From Haliclona indistincta (Eukaryota > Porifera > Demospongiae > Haplosclerida > Chalinidae): a stretch of DNA of 64,000 bases. The notes beneath the pieces were generated by a model, which worked only from the letters and a program-made list of their open reading frames with translations, was not told where the DNA came from and did not search any database. Both the position numbers and the translations under genes were made by a program. The stretch spans positions 13,843,592 to 13,907,591 of the forward strand of contig OZ024785.1 in NCBI GenBank assembly GCA_964017065.1, written 5' to 3'. Shown here in pieces: positions 30,096 to 40,303 of the stretch (position 1 is its first letter; every line of letters starts with the position of its first letter).

Positions 30096-31720
30096 TTATT
30101 CTTCATAGTTTGACGCTAGTTCTTTATGTAGTCGAGATGCATCGTCAGTCAGACCAACATATATTTCAGCCAAGATAGACTGAAACAGATGATTTTCTGG
30201 ATTTTCACGATGAAGTTCAGCCGCGCCGTGCTTGTGTGCTGGCCTCCCAGAACCTCATACTTGTAGACATCCTTAAGGGTGCTCAACACTAATTAATATT
30301 CATAAGGCGGTCAGTATTTGTGAATATCATTATGCGGTTGTGAATATCGTCACACGGTTGTGAATATCATTTCGCGCTTTGTAGTATGCTGTACTTCGTG
30401 TACGCGCAGAGAAAGCACAAAACAGTATAAAACTCGGGCATGAAGCACTGGAGTACGTTTATACAGCGCCAAGATCGTCACCTACACGTGGCCAACACTG
30501 TAACGGAGAGTTTTTTCGAATTGCGTACTCAACAGCCAAGATAAGTTACGTAAGTACTGTTAGTCGCTGCTGTATTGCCAAAAGCTCTCCGTTACTGTAT
30601 TCCTCGTGTCGAAATACCCACAGAAACTTGGTTTCAGCAATCTGGGACGCACAGTAAAAAAGTCTTTTAGACATGTAGGCGTGGTTTTTGTCGCGCCTCT
30701 GACGACCCGTCAACGTAAGCTACCTCGCTGAAACTTGTTATGCAAGCTGTACTTCCAGTGGTAGTGCTGTTCTGCTAGCGATGTGTTCGTAGCAGCTTTA
30801 TAACACGAAAATCTAGCCCATAGCAACGGCGCCGCCTTATGAATATTAATTAGTGTTGAGCACCCTTAAACCTCTGATTGAATGTTGTGCTTGCATTCGT
30901 CTATTTTTGAGTGTAGCACCTTGGTAAGAAATGCATTTGCAGCCTCCTCATATCTACAGTTACATCTATGACCTATAAGTGTTGTCATAGCCTAAAAATT
31001 ATGTAATAGTTGTTATAATCATTTTTAGTGGCCAATCGTACCTCAGGAAAAAGTATGTGGTAAACTACATCACCAGCTATGTGGCAATTTCTCTGCTCGA
31101 TGTCTCCTATTAGGCCTGTTAAAAATATCACCTCTTTAAACTGCAGTAAGACAATTGAAATCACAATTTATTCTCAATTTATACTTATTATAGCTTACCA
31201 TATCATTTATCTGTAGTGCACATTTTTTCTCTTCTTTAGTGCAAATAATTAAAACACCACCTGCATGCTTCTGCACATGCCTATGCTTCCTTCAGCAATG
31301 ATTGTACAAATAGACGCGATAACAAACAATGTCTATAAGAATGAGGCATAGCCATGCAAACTAGTCGATGGCAATGTTATTATGACTAACTGGTCAGGAG
31401 GTCTTTCTAACACTGGAAAACCAGCTATCCACCTGTCTTTCCTCGACAGTGTAGGTGCAAAAACATCATTAGTGTTGACATAATTTGCATTTCCAGTAAA
31501 TTCTGGCTTCAACACGTCAAGCGGTATTGTACACTGCAAATCTAACTTTGTTAATTTAACTTGAGTTGAGCATGGTTGAGCATTTTTGTTGCTGCACCGA
31601 TCAAATCAACCGAAGGGGTTTGATTTTGCTGCATAGACACTCTCCTCATCATCAGACTCCAACTCGCCAAACTCATCATCACTGCCGTCCATCATAGGCT
31701 CATTCACAGTCACAGTAATG
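30096..31720 (-). pseudogene. ParB/Srx-like domain gene (paralogue 2), split by a DNA element
   Basis: Exons read on the minus strand: about 31716-31600 (acidic, DGSDDEFGELESDDEESVY), 31533 onward after TTTGCAG (TIPLDVLKPEF, DRWIAGFPVLERPPDQL), 31115-31042 (IGDIEQRNCHIAGDVVYHI), an intron GTACG...TTTTTAG, 30991-30866 (TTLIGHRCNCRYEEAANAF), then the inserted element 30277-30865, then VYKYEVLGGQHTSTARLNF and, one base out of frame, FQSILAEIYVGLTDDASRL to TAA at 30096. The LGGQH core matches paralogues 1 and 3, and VGLTD-x-A-x-x-L looks like the ParB-family C-terminal helix start. Acidic N-terminus suggests a nuclear or cytosolic protein. It is dead in this copy. Confidence 0.5.
30277..30865. 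mobile_element. 589 bp inverted-repeat DNA element (MITE-like) with TTAA target duplication
   Basis: The element begins GGGTGCTCAACACTAATTAA and ends with its reverse complement; the terminal inverted repeats run about 34 bp with one or two mismatches. TTAA flanks both sides (30273-30276 and 30866-30869). TTAA duplication is the rule for piggyBac and Kolobok. The interior has no coding capacity but contains an 11 bp inverted pair (GTAACGGAGAG / CTCTCCGTTAC) and three copies of a 22 bp phrase with GTGAATATC near the left end. It interrupts the coding exon of the ParB-like gene. Confidence 0.85.
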
Positions 31721-32029
31721 TTTTCCTAAATCACCTAGGTACACTATTTTGGGCAAACTGGCCATGTAGTAAGCTTCTTCTTTTCTCCATAAATCCAATC
31801 AATTCATTTAATACAAATTTCATGAATCTATAACAGCAGTTTTAATAATAGCAAAATGAATAGTGATGAATTAAACCAGATCCTGTATGCTTCAAATGCA
31901 TCGATAATACTAGGGTAAAATTTTTGGTGTTTGACCTATATTGTAATATGAAGATTGGGCAGAAACGTTGTCGCATTCTTGAGACAGTAGGCCGAATGTT
32001 CCCGCTCCTGATGTGCGCTGTCGTAAGAT

Positions 32030-32405
32030 ACGGATGCATTCCAGGAAATCTTCTGAAGCGTCAAAGAAACCATGTAGTTGAACAGATGTTACCTTGGATG
32101 ACTTGGGGGTAATGGTTGTGAGTACAGCAAGCTCAGATGTCCACTGTACACATTTTCCATGATCTCAGGAGGAACTAATTCGTCCCAATCAATCTTCCTT
32201 TCCCACACTCTTTACAGAAGAATGTTCATGCATACTTTAGAGGGAGAGAACCAGCCAAGCACTTCATTGATCTTAGCAATATCAGACGTGAGCTTGCGCT
32301 TGGTAAGACATTCAGAAGGAAGCACTTGGCAGACTGTCAAACGGAAATAATCACCACGAGTGTTTCGCTCGATACCCAAGGTTCTAGTGTACTCTCAGCT
32401 TCACA
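32030..32405 (-). pseudogene. BEL/Pao retrotransposon pol remnant
   Basis: The strand reads TLGIERNTRGDYFRL, LTKRKLTSDIAKINEVLGWF, SPSKVCMNIL, a TAA, RVWERKIDWDELVPPEI, then one base out of frame VQLHGFFDASED. LG-x-x-W/R ... F ... TKR-x-x-L-S-x-I-A-K-x-x-D/E-x-LGW-x-S-P ... W ... WD-x-x-x-P ... HGF-x-DAS is the diagnostic block between reverse transcriptase and RNase H in BEL/Pao elements. It carries a stop and a frameshift and is not functional. No LTR was recognised nearby. Confidence 0.75.
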
Positions 32406-32844
32406 GATTCTTGTATTGTCGACGAGTCTCTCAGTTTCACTGGAAAGAAAACATAAAACATAATTTATTTCAATGCAACTGGTGGGTAACATAAAATAAA
32501 TGATGTCGAAAGAGTAAAATGCACTTGGGAGGTAGACGGGAATTTTAACCATCTCGTTTACTCAACACACCACTATGCTGTCAAAAATTAGAAAGGATCG
32601 AACACTATTATCCTCTCCAATCAGTACGATGTATGGTGTGTCTAGGGTTTGAGCAGACCCTTCTGTAAATAAATCTGAATTGCCTATTTTACCCTATCTC
32701 TATTTTTCTTTGCTCAGGAAGGGGTATTTATCAAGACCTTTGGAAATTATTGTCTCTTCTTCTAAAATCTACTTGCGACAATACATGTGTTGCTTTCATT
32801 GCTGTGTAGCGGCGTCGAGAGCACACGTTCGTTCAACAACAATA

Positions 32845-33230
32845 TTATTGTGGGAATCCAAAATTGTGGAACAGTGACATAATGTACAACAAAACAATGA
32901 TGATAAAGAGCAGCAATGATTGTGAATGTCGAGAGTAAATAAAACAATAAGTGTGTTTGTGCGTGGTGAGGACAAGGTCTACTTGTTTCGCAGATTTGTA
33001 AGCCTTGTCCTGCACTTGTTTTGCGTTTTTGTTAGCAATGTTTTGGGATAGTAGAAACTTGTGGCACTTGTTCAGTGGCTGTTGTTGGGATTTGGAAATT
33101 TCCTGCTCAAATTCTGAGCTCATTGCCTCTATCGCTGATTCAGTGAACTCCCTTTTGGGTCGCAGAGTGTGGTCGTCCCTTGATGCACCTTGCTCTATAA
33201 AAGCAGTTGCTCCAGCTTTGCGTAGAAACT
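32845..33230 (-). CDS. Hypothetical helical exon, unknown
   Basis: A minus-strand frame open from about 33227 reads LRKAGATAFIEQGASRDDH, RPKREFTESAIEAMSSEFEQ and NKNAKQVQDKAYKSAKQVDL before becoming hydrophobic and stopping at 32845. The first 90 residues are protein-like and helical; the last 35 are probably intron. A phrase GTAGAAACTTGTGGCACTTGTT occurs at 33050 and again at 33222, so the region also contains a local repeat. Function unknown. Confidence 0.3.
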
Positions 33231-33999
33231 TGTGGCACTTGTTATATAATATAATTATTTTTAGTACTGTTAGAGTGATTTGAAAATGTCCTTTATAGTT
33301 ATCCCAGCAAGATTAATTATATGAGCTGGCCACACCCTATTGAACATAATTAGCGTGGTAGCTTTGATCTCGCCCACGCATATACTTTAAAGTAGTGGTA
33401 ATTCAACTTACTAGTGACAATTGTACAGTCCCCAAACGGATCACATCAAATTGAACTTTAGATAACTGACTAGAGAAGCTGGACCGATCCTTTCTAAACC
33501 AATCCGTAATTGGCTCCATATTGTCTGCCGTGATGTGATGCTTGAAGAGATTGATGTAATAGTAAGACAGTATTGAATTTATTAACAAACACATATCTTT
33601 ACTTACTAAGTCGACTAGAACATATTATTATATGACGGCATCTGCCAATTCCAGCATTGGCGCTTGAATTTCGTACCACTCTACCATATAAGGCAGTGTG
33701 GTACTACGCTGGGGATTTCTCTGTTTGTGATCGGATCTGTCTGTTCGTGATCGGATGTGACCACCCCGTCAATAGACATGCCACTTACAGTAGTCGCTTG
33801 TGTGTGAAAATTCATCTCTTGGATTTTTGTTGGTTTTACAGCATTATGTTCATTTCAGATAGATAAGTAAAAATCCAGCGTTTCAGTGGAGAATTCTGAT
33901 CGGTTCTGGAGATATATAACTAAACAGTATCATATATAATGATATTCACGCAACAAATCATGAGCGCTATTTGATGTACAAATACAGCTATATGCCAAA
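33231..33999. other. No gene supported
   Basis: No motif-bearing frame on either strand. Confidence 0.35.
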
Positions 34000-34110
34000 C
34001 CACAGGCTACACCACCACCATAGACAATATGCTCGCATCAGGGTTAAGAAAAATTGGTTTATAGGGTCCAGTTTCATGCGCTTATGATTCCGGACAGCAA
34101 CTTGCTTACC
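34000..34110 (-). pseudogene. Possible Harbinger/Tnp4-type helix-turn-helix fragment
   Basis: The strand reads HKRMKLDPINQFFLTLMR and then loses similarity. L-x-P-x-N/D-Q/E-F-F/L-L-TL-M/V-x-L/R is the start of the HTH_Tnp_4 domain that precedes DDE_4 nucleases. Very short; low confidence. Confidence 0.25.
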
Positions 34111-34258
34111 CCTGTAATGCAATTTATTGACAGCACATAATTGGCTGTACATTTTTTTAGGGGGAGGGAGAAGAAAGGTAGAAAAAAGAAAAGGAAGAGA
34201 GCTGTGCCCCAACACAGCATGAAAATGTACAAAAGGTGAAAGTTGAACAGAGATGAGT

Positions 34259-34487
34259 CTAAACCGGAGTGAGTGGACTACTACTGGCAGTGGTTACAAT
34301 ACTAGTGTCATCATCAGTAGTCGATAGTGCGAGATTACTGACAAATCTAGTCATAGTCTGCGATATTCTGAGCACACCTATTTCAGTAAGTAGATCAAGT
34401 GCCTTACTCCCACCAGGGCATATGCCTAAACGTACACGGTAGTACTTTGGAAGCACTTTGTTTAGCTGCGCTCTCACCAATATGACC
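34259..34487 (-). CDS. Terminal exon, unknown
   Basis: An acceptor (TTTTTGTTTAG) is followed by VILVRAQLNKVLPKYYRVRL, ICPGGSKALDLLTEIG and a Ser/Thr-rich tail (DDDTSIVTTASSSPLTP) before TAG at 34259. Good splice context and protein-like composition; no family recognised. It may be the last exon of the gene whose exons lie at 34761-35073. Confidence 0.4.
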
Positions 34488-34760
34488 TAAACAAAAATTA
34501 ATAATAAGAGCTTATTGTGCAGTACTATAAGTATATATTACTTAATGTTGGCATGGGACTGCTTTGTGATTTATGGCACAAGGAAGTGGTCAAGTGGCCA
34601 ATAAAGCACGAGACTACTAACTAGAGTGGAAAGCTGGCGCTGGCGATTCGTCCACAAAAAGGTACAAGACAGCCTTCAAGGCGATCCAGCTATAACTTGA
34701 GAACTAGCAAAATGCATGAGTGTTATTGTAAGCCCTTGTCATGCTTAGTCTGTTCATGCC

Positions 34761-35073
34761 TTAACCATAGAAGGAAGCATTGATTTCTGTAGCACAATGG
34801 ATAGAAAGCAAGTACCGTAATCCTTGTGCATGCGCCGAGAGTTCCAGCTAAAGTAATATAACATAATTGTCATAGCAAAATAAAATCGCACCTTAGAACC
34901 TTCCACGTATATGCCCAACATAGGCTGACATTTGAATCTATTTCTGATTTTGGAACACTGCTGAACTGAGTGGCCAACCAGGTAAGTCAGTAGCTGGCCC
35001 AGCTGGCTCTTTCCCAACTCCCCATTTTCAACACAGTTTTCAGTTGTGCAGCCTGGCCTCCAACCTTTTTCAT
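34761..35073 (-). CDS. Two exons of an unknown gene
   Basis: Exon (35073-34892) after TTCTCCTAG reads EKGWRPGCTTENCVENGELG, GQLLTYLVGHSVQQCSKIRN and CQPMLGIYVEGSK. A 44 bp intron (GTGCGA...ACTTTAG) follows, then 34847-34761 reads LELSAHAQGLRYLLSIHCAT EINASFYG and TAA. The exon phases fit (phase 0 intron). No domain recognised. The position and strand make it a candidate 3' neighbour or continuation of the multi-exon gene at 35431-39100. Confidence 0.45.
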
Positions 35074-35430
35074 CTAGGAGAAACAAACTAAATTCGTACA
35101 AAACACATTGTTAGATGCATAAAGTACCAAAGGTGCTGATGCCTCGGTGGAATTACGCACTTTGCGTCGACAAAATAAGTATTGCTGCAGCAAGAGCATT
35201 GCTATAGATTGCTATGATAATCGCAGTATACCTTGGTAGGCCAGGACAGGTGTTGACAACATAATCAGCTGGGTGCGACTACACAAATTGTAAGTGAGTA
35301 AGCCTGTAGGCTCAAACTGTTAGGCCTTCGAGAGCTTTTTGCTGGACCTGACATGCTGTTTTAATACAAACAAAGTCACTAGCTGTAAGGTAGACAGCTG
35401 TGAAAAGTTTTATCTTCAGAATACTCCAAA

Positions 35431-35961
35431 TCATGAACAGACAAAAAAGTAAACAAATCTTACGAACGGAGCTTTATAATTCTTACAATTCATTTCCAAG
35501 CAAATACCAACTTTTGCTGTGCTGTTCGTTTCCAATGTTTCAGTGGTTAGTTTACGACGAGTGACGAGAAATCGTGCCAACAGACAGACAGATACATACA
35601 CCATACACAAACCGACCAGTGTCTGGCTCCACCCACCATATTCAGTGAGGTAATCTTGCAGAGTGGGAGGTCGGCCACCACTGGAAAGGTCTTGATAGCG
35701 ATGCAAGAAAGTACATCGAAGTAGTGTCTTGGTTGTTTCTACAGAAGGTTTAATTTTGCTAATTTCCTTTTTGAGCAGGTCTAAGTTCCGTTGCCTAGAC
35801 ACTGCATCCTCTGCATTTTCAGGTGCCGGAACAGAGTGAACAACTTTACGTCCAGATATTTTAGGGCGTCCACGTTTGTTTGTAGTGGTTGAGTTGCTTA
35901 GACTGGAACGATTAACATTCTGGCACCTAGTGTAAATGAACCATTTCCAAGAATGCTGCAA
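35431..35961 (-). CDS. Exon of a transposon-like multi-exon gene, unknown
   Basis: After an acceptor near 35956 the frame has a basic linker (TTTNKRGRPKISGRKVVHS) and then SRQRNLDLLKKEISKIKPSV, TKTLLRCTFLHRYQDL and PTLQDYLTEYGGW. The R-N-x-x-L-L-x-x-E-x-x-K-x-x-P ... T-F-x-x-R ... L-x-E-Y-P pattern is, from memory, found in a family of sponge and fish transposon-like proteins, where it ends in LxEYP. GRPK could be an AT-hook. Hydrophobic residues after 110 may be read-through into intron. Confidence 0.35.
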   Translation of the reverse strand: MQHSWKWFIYTRCQNVNRSSLSNSTTTNKRGRPKISGRKVVHSVPAPENAEDAVSRQRNLDLLKKEISKIKPSVETTKTLLRCTFLHRYQDLSSGGRPPTLQDYLTEYGGWSQTLVGLCMVYVSVCLLARFLVTRRKLTTETLETNSTAKVGICLEMNCKNYKAPFVRFVYFFVCS

Positions 35962-36111
35962 TGATTGACATCATAATACAAAACTATAAAATGATTATGG
36001 TACCTCTCCATCATCTCCCTCATCATCTTTAATGAAAGAATGAGCTTCGAATAGAGCTTTGGCAACAGTCATTCATGTATGACATCAGTACACTGATCAC
36101 ACACTTAACAG

Positions 36112-36397
36112 AAGTAAGTCCTGCACACGAGTAGTGGTACCAGTTACTGCAACTGTCACATGCGATCCACGTCTCTACAGTTTCTGTATATTCGACATAC
36201 TGCTCTTGACAAACCCTACAGTAATAGACTTTTTCTTGAGATATAGTCGACTGTTGACTAGTGTCAGATGTACATGCAGAGTGAGATTTCTTCTTCCTGG
36301 TTTCGGCTGCCTTCTGTGCGCCTCGTTGTCTGTTTCTGGCAACGTCGTCCAGATGTGTGATCCAAATCTTTACTTCATTAGACCCGTCTGTAGCAAC
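36112..36397 (-). CDS. PHD-finger exon
   Basis: An acceptor (TTTTTGCATTCAG) opens at 36397. The frame has a basic helix (RNRQRGAQKAAETRKKKS), then YYCRVCQEQYVEYTET, WIACDSCSNWYHYSCAGL. Spacing C-x2-C-x(15)-C-x2-C-x4-H-x2-C gives six of the eight zinc ligands of a PHD finger, including the tryptophan before the third pair. The last C-x2-C pair should be on the next exon; GTTAAG just after AGLTSV is a candidate donor. PHD fingers bind histone tails; in mobile-element proteins they can guide integration. The neighbouring exons on this strand look transposase-like. Confidence 0.65.
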
Positions 36398-36559
36398 CTG
36401 AATGCAAAAAGGATATAAGCATAGAACATTATTTGTACTAAAGTGGTTCTGTTTGTCAGTCATTATGGAGAGGACGGTCTTGTCTGTCTTAGATACCAGT
36501 GTCTTACAATAAGAATATTATAATAATTATTGTACAATCATTTTTATAACAAGATCACT

Positions 36560-37098
36560 CACAATTGCCCAGCCTCTACCTCCCTGGGCGTACCAACGCT
36601 GGCGGCGGCGATGGCGACGATCCCACCAGCTTGGCGGTCTGTACTCTTCAGTGCTAGAAGTCTGACTACTAGTTGTGTCGCTGGTGTCACCTCCTCTAGG
36701 CATCATGCCGCCACGTCACCATGCCGTTCTACTGCTTCATTCACCACTGCTCTCACCAACATCTTCAGAGGACGATGCTCGATGATCATAACTGCTGGGC
36801 CCTGAGGTTGAACTAGAAGACTCTGAGCAAGCCGTTTTCAATCCAGACAGTGTGATGACAATACTCTATTTACACGTACGCACATGATAACGTCATAATA
36901 GTCTGCTGTATCACCAATGTCAGCAAGCTCATCTTCACCATTTGCTCCCAAACTGGAAAATGCTCGACTCAAGCTGGAGTGTGCTTGAAAAACAAACTCA
37001 TCCATGTACGGGGAGTCAAAAAGCTGTTTAATATGAAACAGATGCTTAAGCAGGCTTTCCATTGTTGAAGAATTGACGAGAAGAGAAAAGGCGTACAT
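36560..37098 (-). CDS. Two unknown exons (charged and Ser/Arg-rich)
   Basis: 37098-36838 reads MESLLKHLFHIKQLF, FVFQAHSSLSRAFSSLGANG, EDELADIGDTADYYD. A following frame to about 36600 has SSEDVGESSGE, then after two stops GGDTSDTTSSQTSSTEEY and PPSWWDRRHRRQRW. The pieces are collinear with the exons on either side and are probably the linker between the transposase-like region and the PHD finger. Stops show either unseen introns or decay. Confidence 0.3.
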
Positions 37099-37130
37099 AA
37101 ATGAGTGTTTTACTTAACAAGTAATATGGC

Positions 37131-37538
37131 TCACAAAATCTTTCTCATGTCATCCTTAGCATTCTTCATGATGTGAGAAACACACGCCAGCACAAACAAC
37201 TTTTTAAGGTCTTTCTCTGACCCACATGCAAAGACCACCTTAAAACAACGATGCAGGTACTCACTGACTGTTTCAGAGTTAAAGACTTTAAGAAAGCTGG
37301 TCAAAAGAACAACACTGCGATCGATGACAACCACACGTGGCTTCACCAAAGAGCTATATAAAAGCCCTTCAGCTCTTCTAACAACTTCGAGAAAATGTGA
37401 AATTGCCATGATGGTGTGTTCTGTTGATAGCAATTCTGCTACTGCAACTGGAGGTCGCTTGAGAACTGGGTGCTTCACTACTAATGAGTAATATAGAAGA
37501 GTTCTTGATGAACCTGTTGGCAATTCTTTGTTTTTCAT
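37131..37538 (-). CDS. Transposase-like (DDE-type) catalytic-region exon
   Basis: The frame reads RPPVAVAELLSTEHTIMAIS, FLEVVRRAEGLLYSSLVKPR, VVVIDRSVVLLTSFLKVFN, YLHRCFKVVF, then VLACVSHIMKNAKDDMRKI. The hydrophobic strand VVVIDRS followed 60 residues later by C-x-x-H-x-x-K is the layout of RNase H-like transposase cores (first Asp in the strand; CSAH-x-x-K in this family). It is uninterrupted for 135 codons and ends at a GTGAGC donor-like site. Confidence 0.45.
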   Translation of the reverse strand: MKNKELPTGSSRTLLYYSLVVKHPVLKRPPVAVAELLSTEHTIMAISHFLEVVRRAEGLLYSSLVKPRVVVIDRSVVLLTSFLKVFNSETVSEYLHRCFKVVFACGSEKDLKKLFVLACVSHIMKNAKDDMRKIL

Positions 37539-37769
37539 TGATGCTAGTGAGCCCGTAGCATCACAAAAGACGACACAGGAGCTAGCATTTGTATGCCAAA
37601 TACTGATGCCAGTTTCAGAACTCGCTCATACAGAAGCATGATTGTGCTTGTGCATCGTACTCGACATAGTCTTCAAAGTGAAGATCAACGACTGGTTCTA
37701 TGCTATTAACCAACCTAGTATGTGGTGATTGTTGTTCTGTCAACGTACGACGTCGACGCTTTGATTTTT

Positions 37770-38225
37770 CTATTGGAGTTGGTGACGCTGGTGGTGAAAG
37801 AGAGGGACCATGCTTTCTTCCAGATGACGGGACATTCGTCTCGTCATTTGAAAGGCGTGCAGAGAGTGGAAGAGGTTGACAGATGTTCCATGCCAGCTTC
37901 TGGTTCTGTCTGTGCTGGAGACAAAGGCATGAGACTGTAGTATGTCTATGTTGTCTATAGACACAACCGAAAGCGACTTGGGGTGTATCTCTGCTATGAT
38001 GCCCTTGGACATACGCTGCTGCACAACTAGAGTTGCTAGCCTTCGGTTTGTCTTAAGAGATGCTACAGCTCCGACTCGATTGAGTATCCTGACCAGTTCT
38101 TGTGATCCTCCATGGCATAGAATGGCTTCTGTCAATAGGCAGTGAAATGGCATGGAACATTGTGTGTTACTGCAAAATATCACTGTACACAACAAGTATG
38201 CTTGCCGCATGCGCTTGGTAGTTGT
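37770..38225 (-). CDS. Exon of the same transposon-like gene
   Basis: After TACACTTGTAG the frame is open for about 150 codons: MPFHCLLTEAILCHGGSQEL, VRILNRVGAVASLKT, RLATLVVQQRMSKGIIAEI, KSLSVVSIDNIDILQSHAFV, TRSWHGTSVNLF. The block VSIDNIDI ... R-SWHGTS is a signature I remember from an abundant transposon-like family in cnidarians and sponges, placed upstream of its DDE-like domain, as it is here. No catalytic role can be assigned to this part. Confidence 0.45.
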   Translation of the reverse strand, partial: TTTKRMRQAYLLCTVIFCSNTQCSMPFHCLLTEAILCHGGSQELVRILNRVGAVASLKTNRRLATLVVQQRMSKGIIAEIHPKSLSVVSIDNIDILQSHAFVSSTDRTRSWHGTSVNLFHSLHAFQMTRRMSRHLEESMVPLFHHQRHQLQ

Positions 38226-38307
38226 GATAGTCTACAAGTGTAGACTATATGCAATATAGAGTAATATGATATTGTGGGGTGATGCATTACCGCGGACAGG
38301 GAGTTTA

Positions 38308-39100
38308 CTACTGTAGTGTTGCCTGCTTGCGCCTTTCTTCACCACACTTAGATGTAAGGTCCCGCTTCAGTTTATCGATATGAGTTGATGGGAACTTCAG
38401 TTCACAGTACTCTGTGTAGTGAGAATTAATAAAAGCATTGATTATTACTTGTGCATGATTTTTGATAATATTAAAACTTACTGAAGATTGCTGTCCTAAT
38501 AGTGGCATTGATACCAGAAGTGGCTGAGCACCCAGCTAATCTCTCCCCACTGTACCAGATGGAGATAAGGCCTCGCAACAGGCTAGTGGGGGAGTTCTTG
38601 CTGAGTGCTCCAGCTCCACAAACTTGACATAAACTCCGAAGCCAGAGACAAGTTCTTTTTTTCTGAGTGATGTCAAATACATTTTATGTACGTGTTAATG
38701 TTTGAGCTTACGCCTTCTCCAGCTTGAAATGCCTCCTGCTCACGACAGAAGTCACTCTTTGTGACAGCATATTCGCTTTTTCTTACTCAAGACAGGCTTC
38801 TGTGTTGCTATAGAATGAACAAACATCAGCAAATATTTATTATTTACCTCTGCTTTACATGTCTTAATATCATTTTCATTTACCTCTGCTTTACATGTCT
38901 TAATATCATTTTCAGTGATGGTAGCTGCTGCTGGGGCCTGTTTCTTAAACCCACGGTCTGACACTTGCTATAGAGTAATTAAAATTAAAATGCACATTGC
39001 AGTGTTCAGATTGATTTTATACCTTTCCAAGGCCCAAGTCTGCCATGATTTTTTTGTTTTCTTCTATTCTTTTTTTGATCTTCCTCTCATGATCGCACAA
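38308..39100 (-). CDS. 5' exons of the transposon-like gene
   Basis: Exon a (39100-39023) LCDHERKIKKRIEENKKIMA, 55 bp intron GTATAA...CTATAG, exon b (38967-38848) QVSDRGFKKQAPAAATITEN ending in a duplicated donor, a short exon near 38785-38712, exon d (38662-38482) KKRTCLWLRSLCQVCGAGAL, LRGLISIWYSGERLAG, phase-1 intron of 70 bp (GTAAGT...CTACACAG), exon e (38411-38308) YCELKFPSTHIDKLKRDLTS to TAG. The C-x-x-CG in exon d could begin a small zinc-binding element. Exons a, b and d-e join in phase; the short exon between b and d does not yet. Initiator Met is not in this set, so an upstream exon is missing. Confidence 0.5.
38844..38915 (-). repeat. 36 bp exact tandem duplication carrying a splice donor
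   Basis: Two exact copies of a 36 bp unit span the 3' end of exon b, so the donor AGAG/GTAAAT occurs twice, 36 bp apart (after 38884 and after 38848). Use of either keeps the reading frame and adds or removes 12 residues (ENDIKTCKAEVN). Confidence 0.85.
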
Positions 39101-39679
39101 CTACATGGACAATATTAACTAGTTAAAGCACCGTTGCGAGTGCTATACGGGAATTATTGCGCGAGGGGTGTGGTCGAGACAGTGATACAGCAGGTGGTGG
39201 TGAATTATTAGAGTAGTAGTGTGCAAGCTTAGTGAGGAAGCTTGCACACTCAACACTGGCTGTTGGCATGGCAGGATGATCTGCAGCTCTGAATGAAAAC
39301 AATCACACTAGTACAATTATAAACAATCACTCTAGTATAATTATGTGATATATTTATGTGAAGCTAGTGATTTGCATCTATTTATTGATCATTGTAGTCA
39401 CTGGTTACAATTAGCCCAACACAGCACGTGTCTGGTTACTTTAAAATACTCCTTCCATGGATTCATCATTGTCACCAGTAAGAAACTTTGAATCAGAGTG
39501 TGTTTGTCTTGCCTTGGCTATGTGTTATATAATAGCAAGCCCTGATTTCACTATGGTGTGCAGTGGCGGTTGTAGAGAGAAATGTCACATAATGCGCGCA
39601 ATTTTGTAAAATAGCTATTAATATGCATTAGAGCGGCATTAGAGTAAGTAGAGCGGCATTAGACATTTGTTGGGACCGT
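39101..39679. other. No gene supported
   Basis: No motif-bearing frame. 39300-39345 contains a doubled phrase AAACAATCAC..CTAGTA.AATTAT, and AGAGCGGCATTAGA occurs twice at 39630-39665. Confidence 0.4.
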
Positions 39680-40060
39680 ACACCCAATGTCATATCTTCT
39701 AACACATCCATTTGGAGAGTAAGGCACATCCCACATCGTCTCTAGTGCAGTCACATCTTTCATAGGTGTAGGTGGACTTCATGCCCCAATTTGTGGGCTT
39801 CTTGGGCATGTACTGGATGAAGGAAAGCCTTCCTTTGAAGCATATCATGCCCTCATCCCGAGACAACTCCTTTTCTCGAGTGTACATTTCCTCAAACCAT
39901 TGGGGTAGCTCAGTGAGGAATGGTCTTATCTTGTATAGTTCATCATATCCATCCTCTCCTTTCTATTTGTTCCCAGAGTTGTCATTTAGGTGTAAAAAAT
40001 GGAGGATTTGGGAGAACCTGTCGTATCTCGTCTGTGATGAGATGAGTACAAACTGATGCA
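39680..40060 (-). pseudogene. piggyBac transposase core fragment
   Basis: The strand reads RYDRFSQILHFLHLND, a TAG, EDGYDELYKIRPFLTELPQW, then ELSRDEGMICFKGRLSFIQY and MPKKPTNWGMK. R-F-x-x-I-x-x-x-LHL-ND ... YD-x-LYK-x-RP-F ... DE-x-M-x-x-FKGR-x-x-x-x-Q-Y-x-P-x-KP-x-x-WG is the classic piggyBac core with the catalytic region DE-FKGR. One nonsense codon is visible, and after WGMK the similarity is lost through a frameshift. Related copy at 59290. Confidence 0.75.
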
Positions 40061-40303
40061 AGGAAAATGAGATAGAGAAGGTGTAAAAGTTTAAAGAATA
40101 ATTATTTTTGCAACTAAAATTAAGAGATGTTGTTAGCAGTGAAATAGTGCTTCAACCTCTCAGCATACTCCGTCCAATTTCCTCTGTCCTGGTCAAACTC
40201 CTTCATTGTGTAGCTAGCACACACATTGGTTCAGGCGCTGCCTCAAACTGCTTGGATGAATGCATTAGAAGTTGCTATTGTCTCTTTGCATACATGCATT
40301 ATT

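Noticed and set aside
36560..36805. Plus-strand frame opposite the Ser/Arg-rich exon
   Set aside because: It has no motif, while the minus strand is collinear with the PHD and transposase-like exons.
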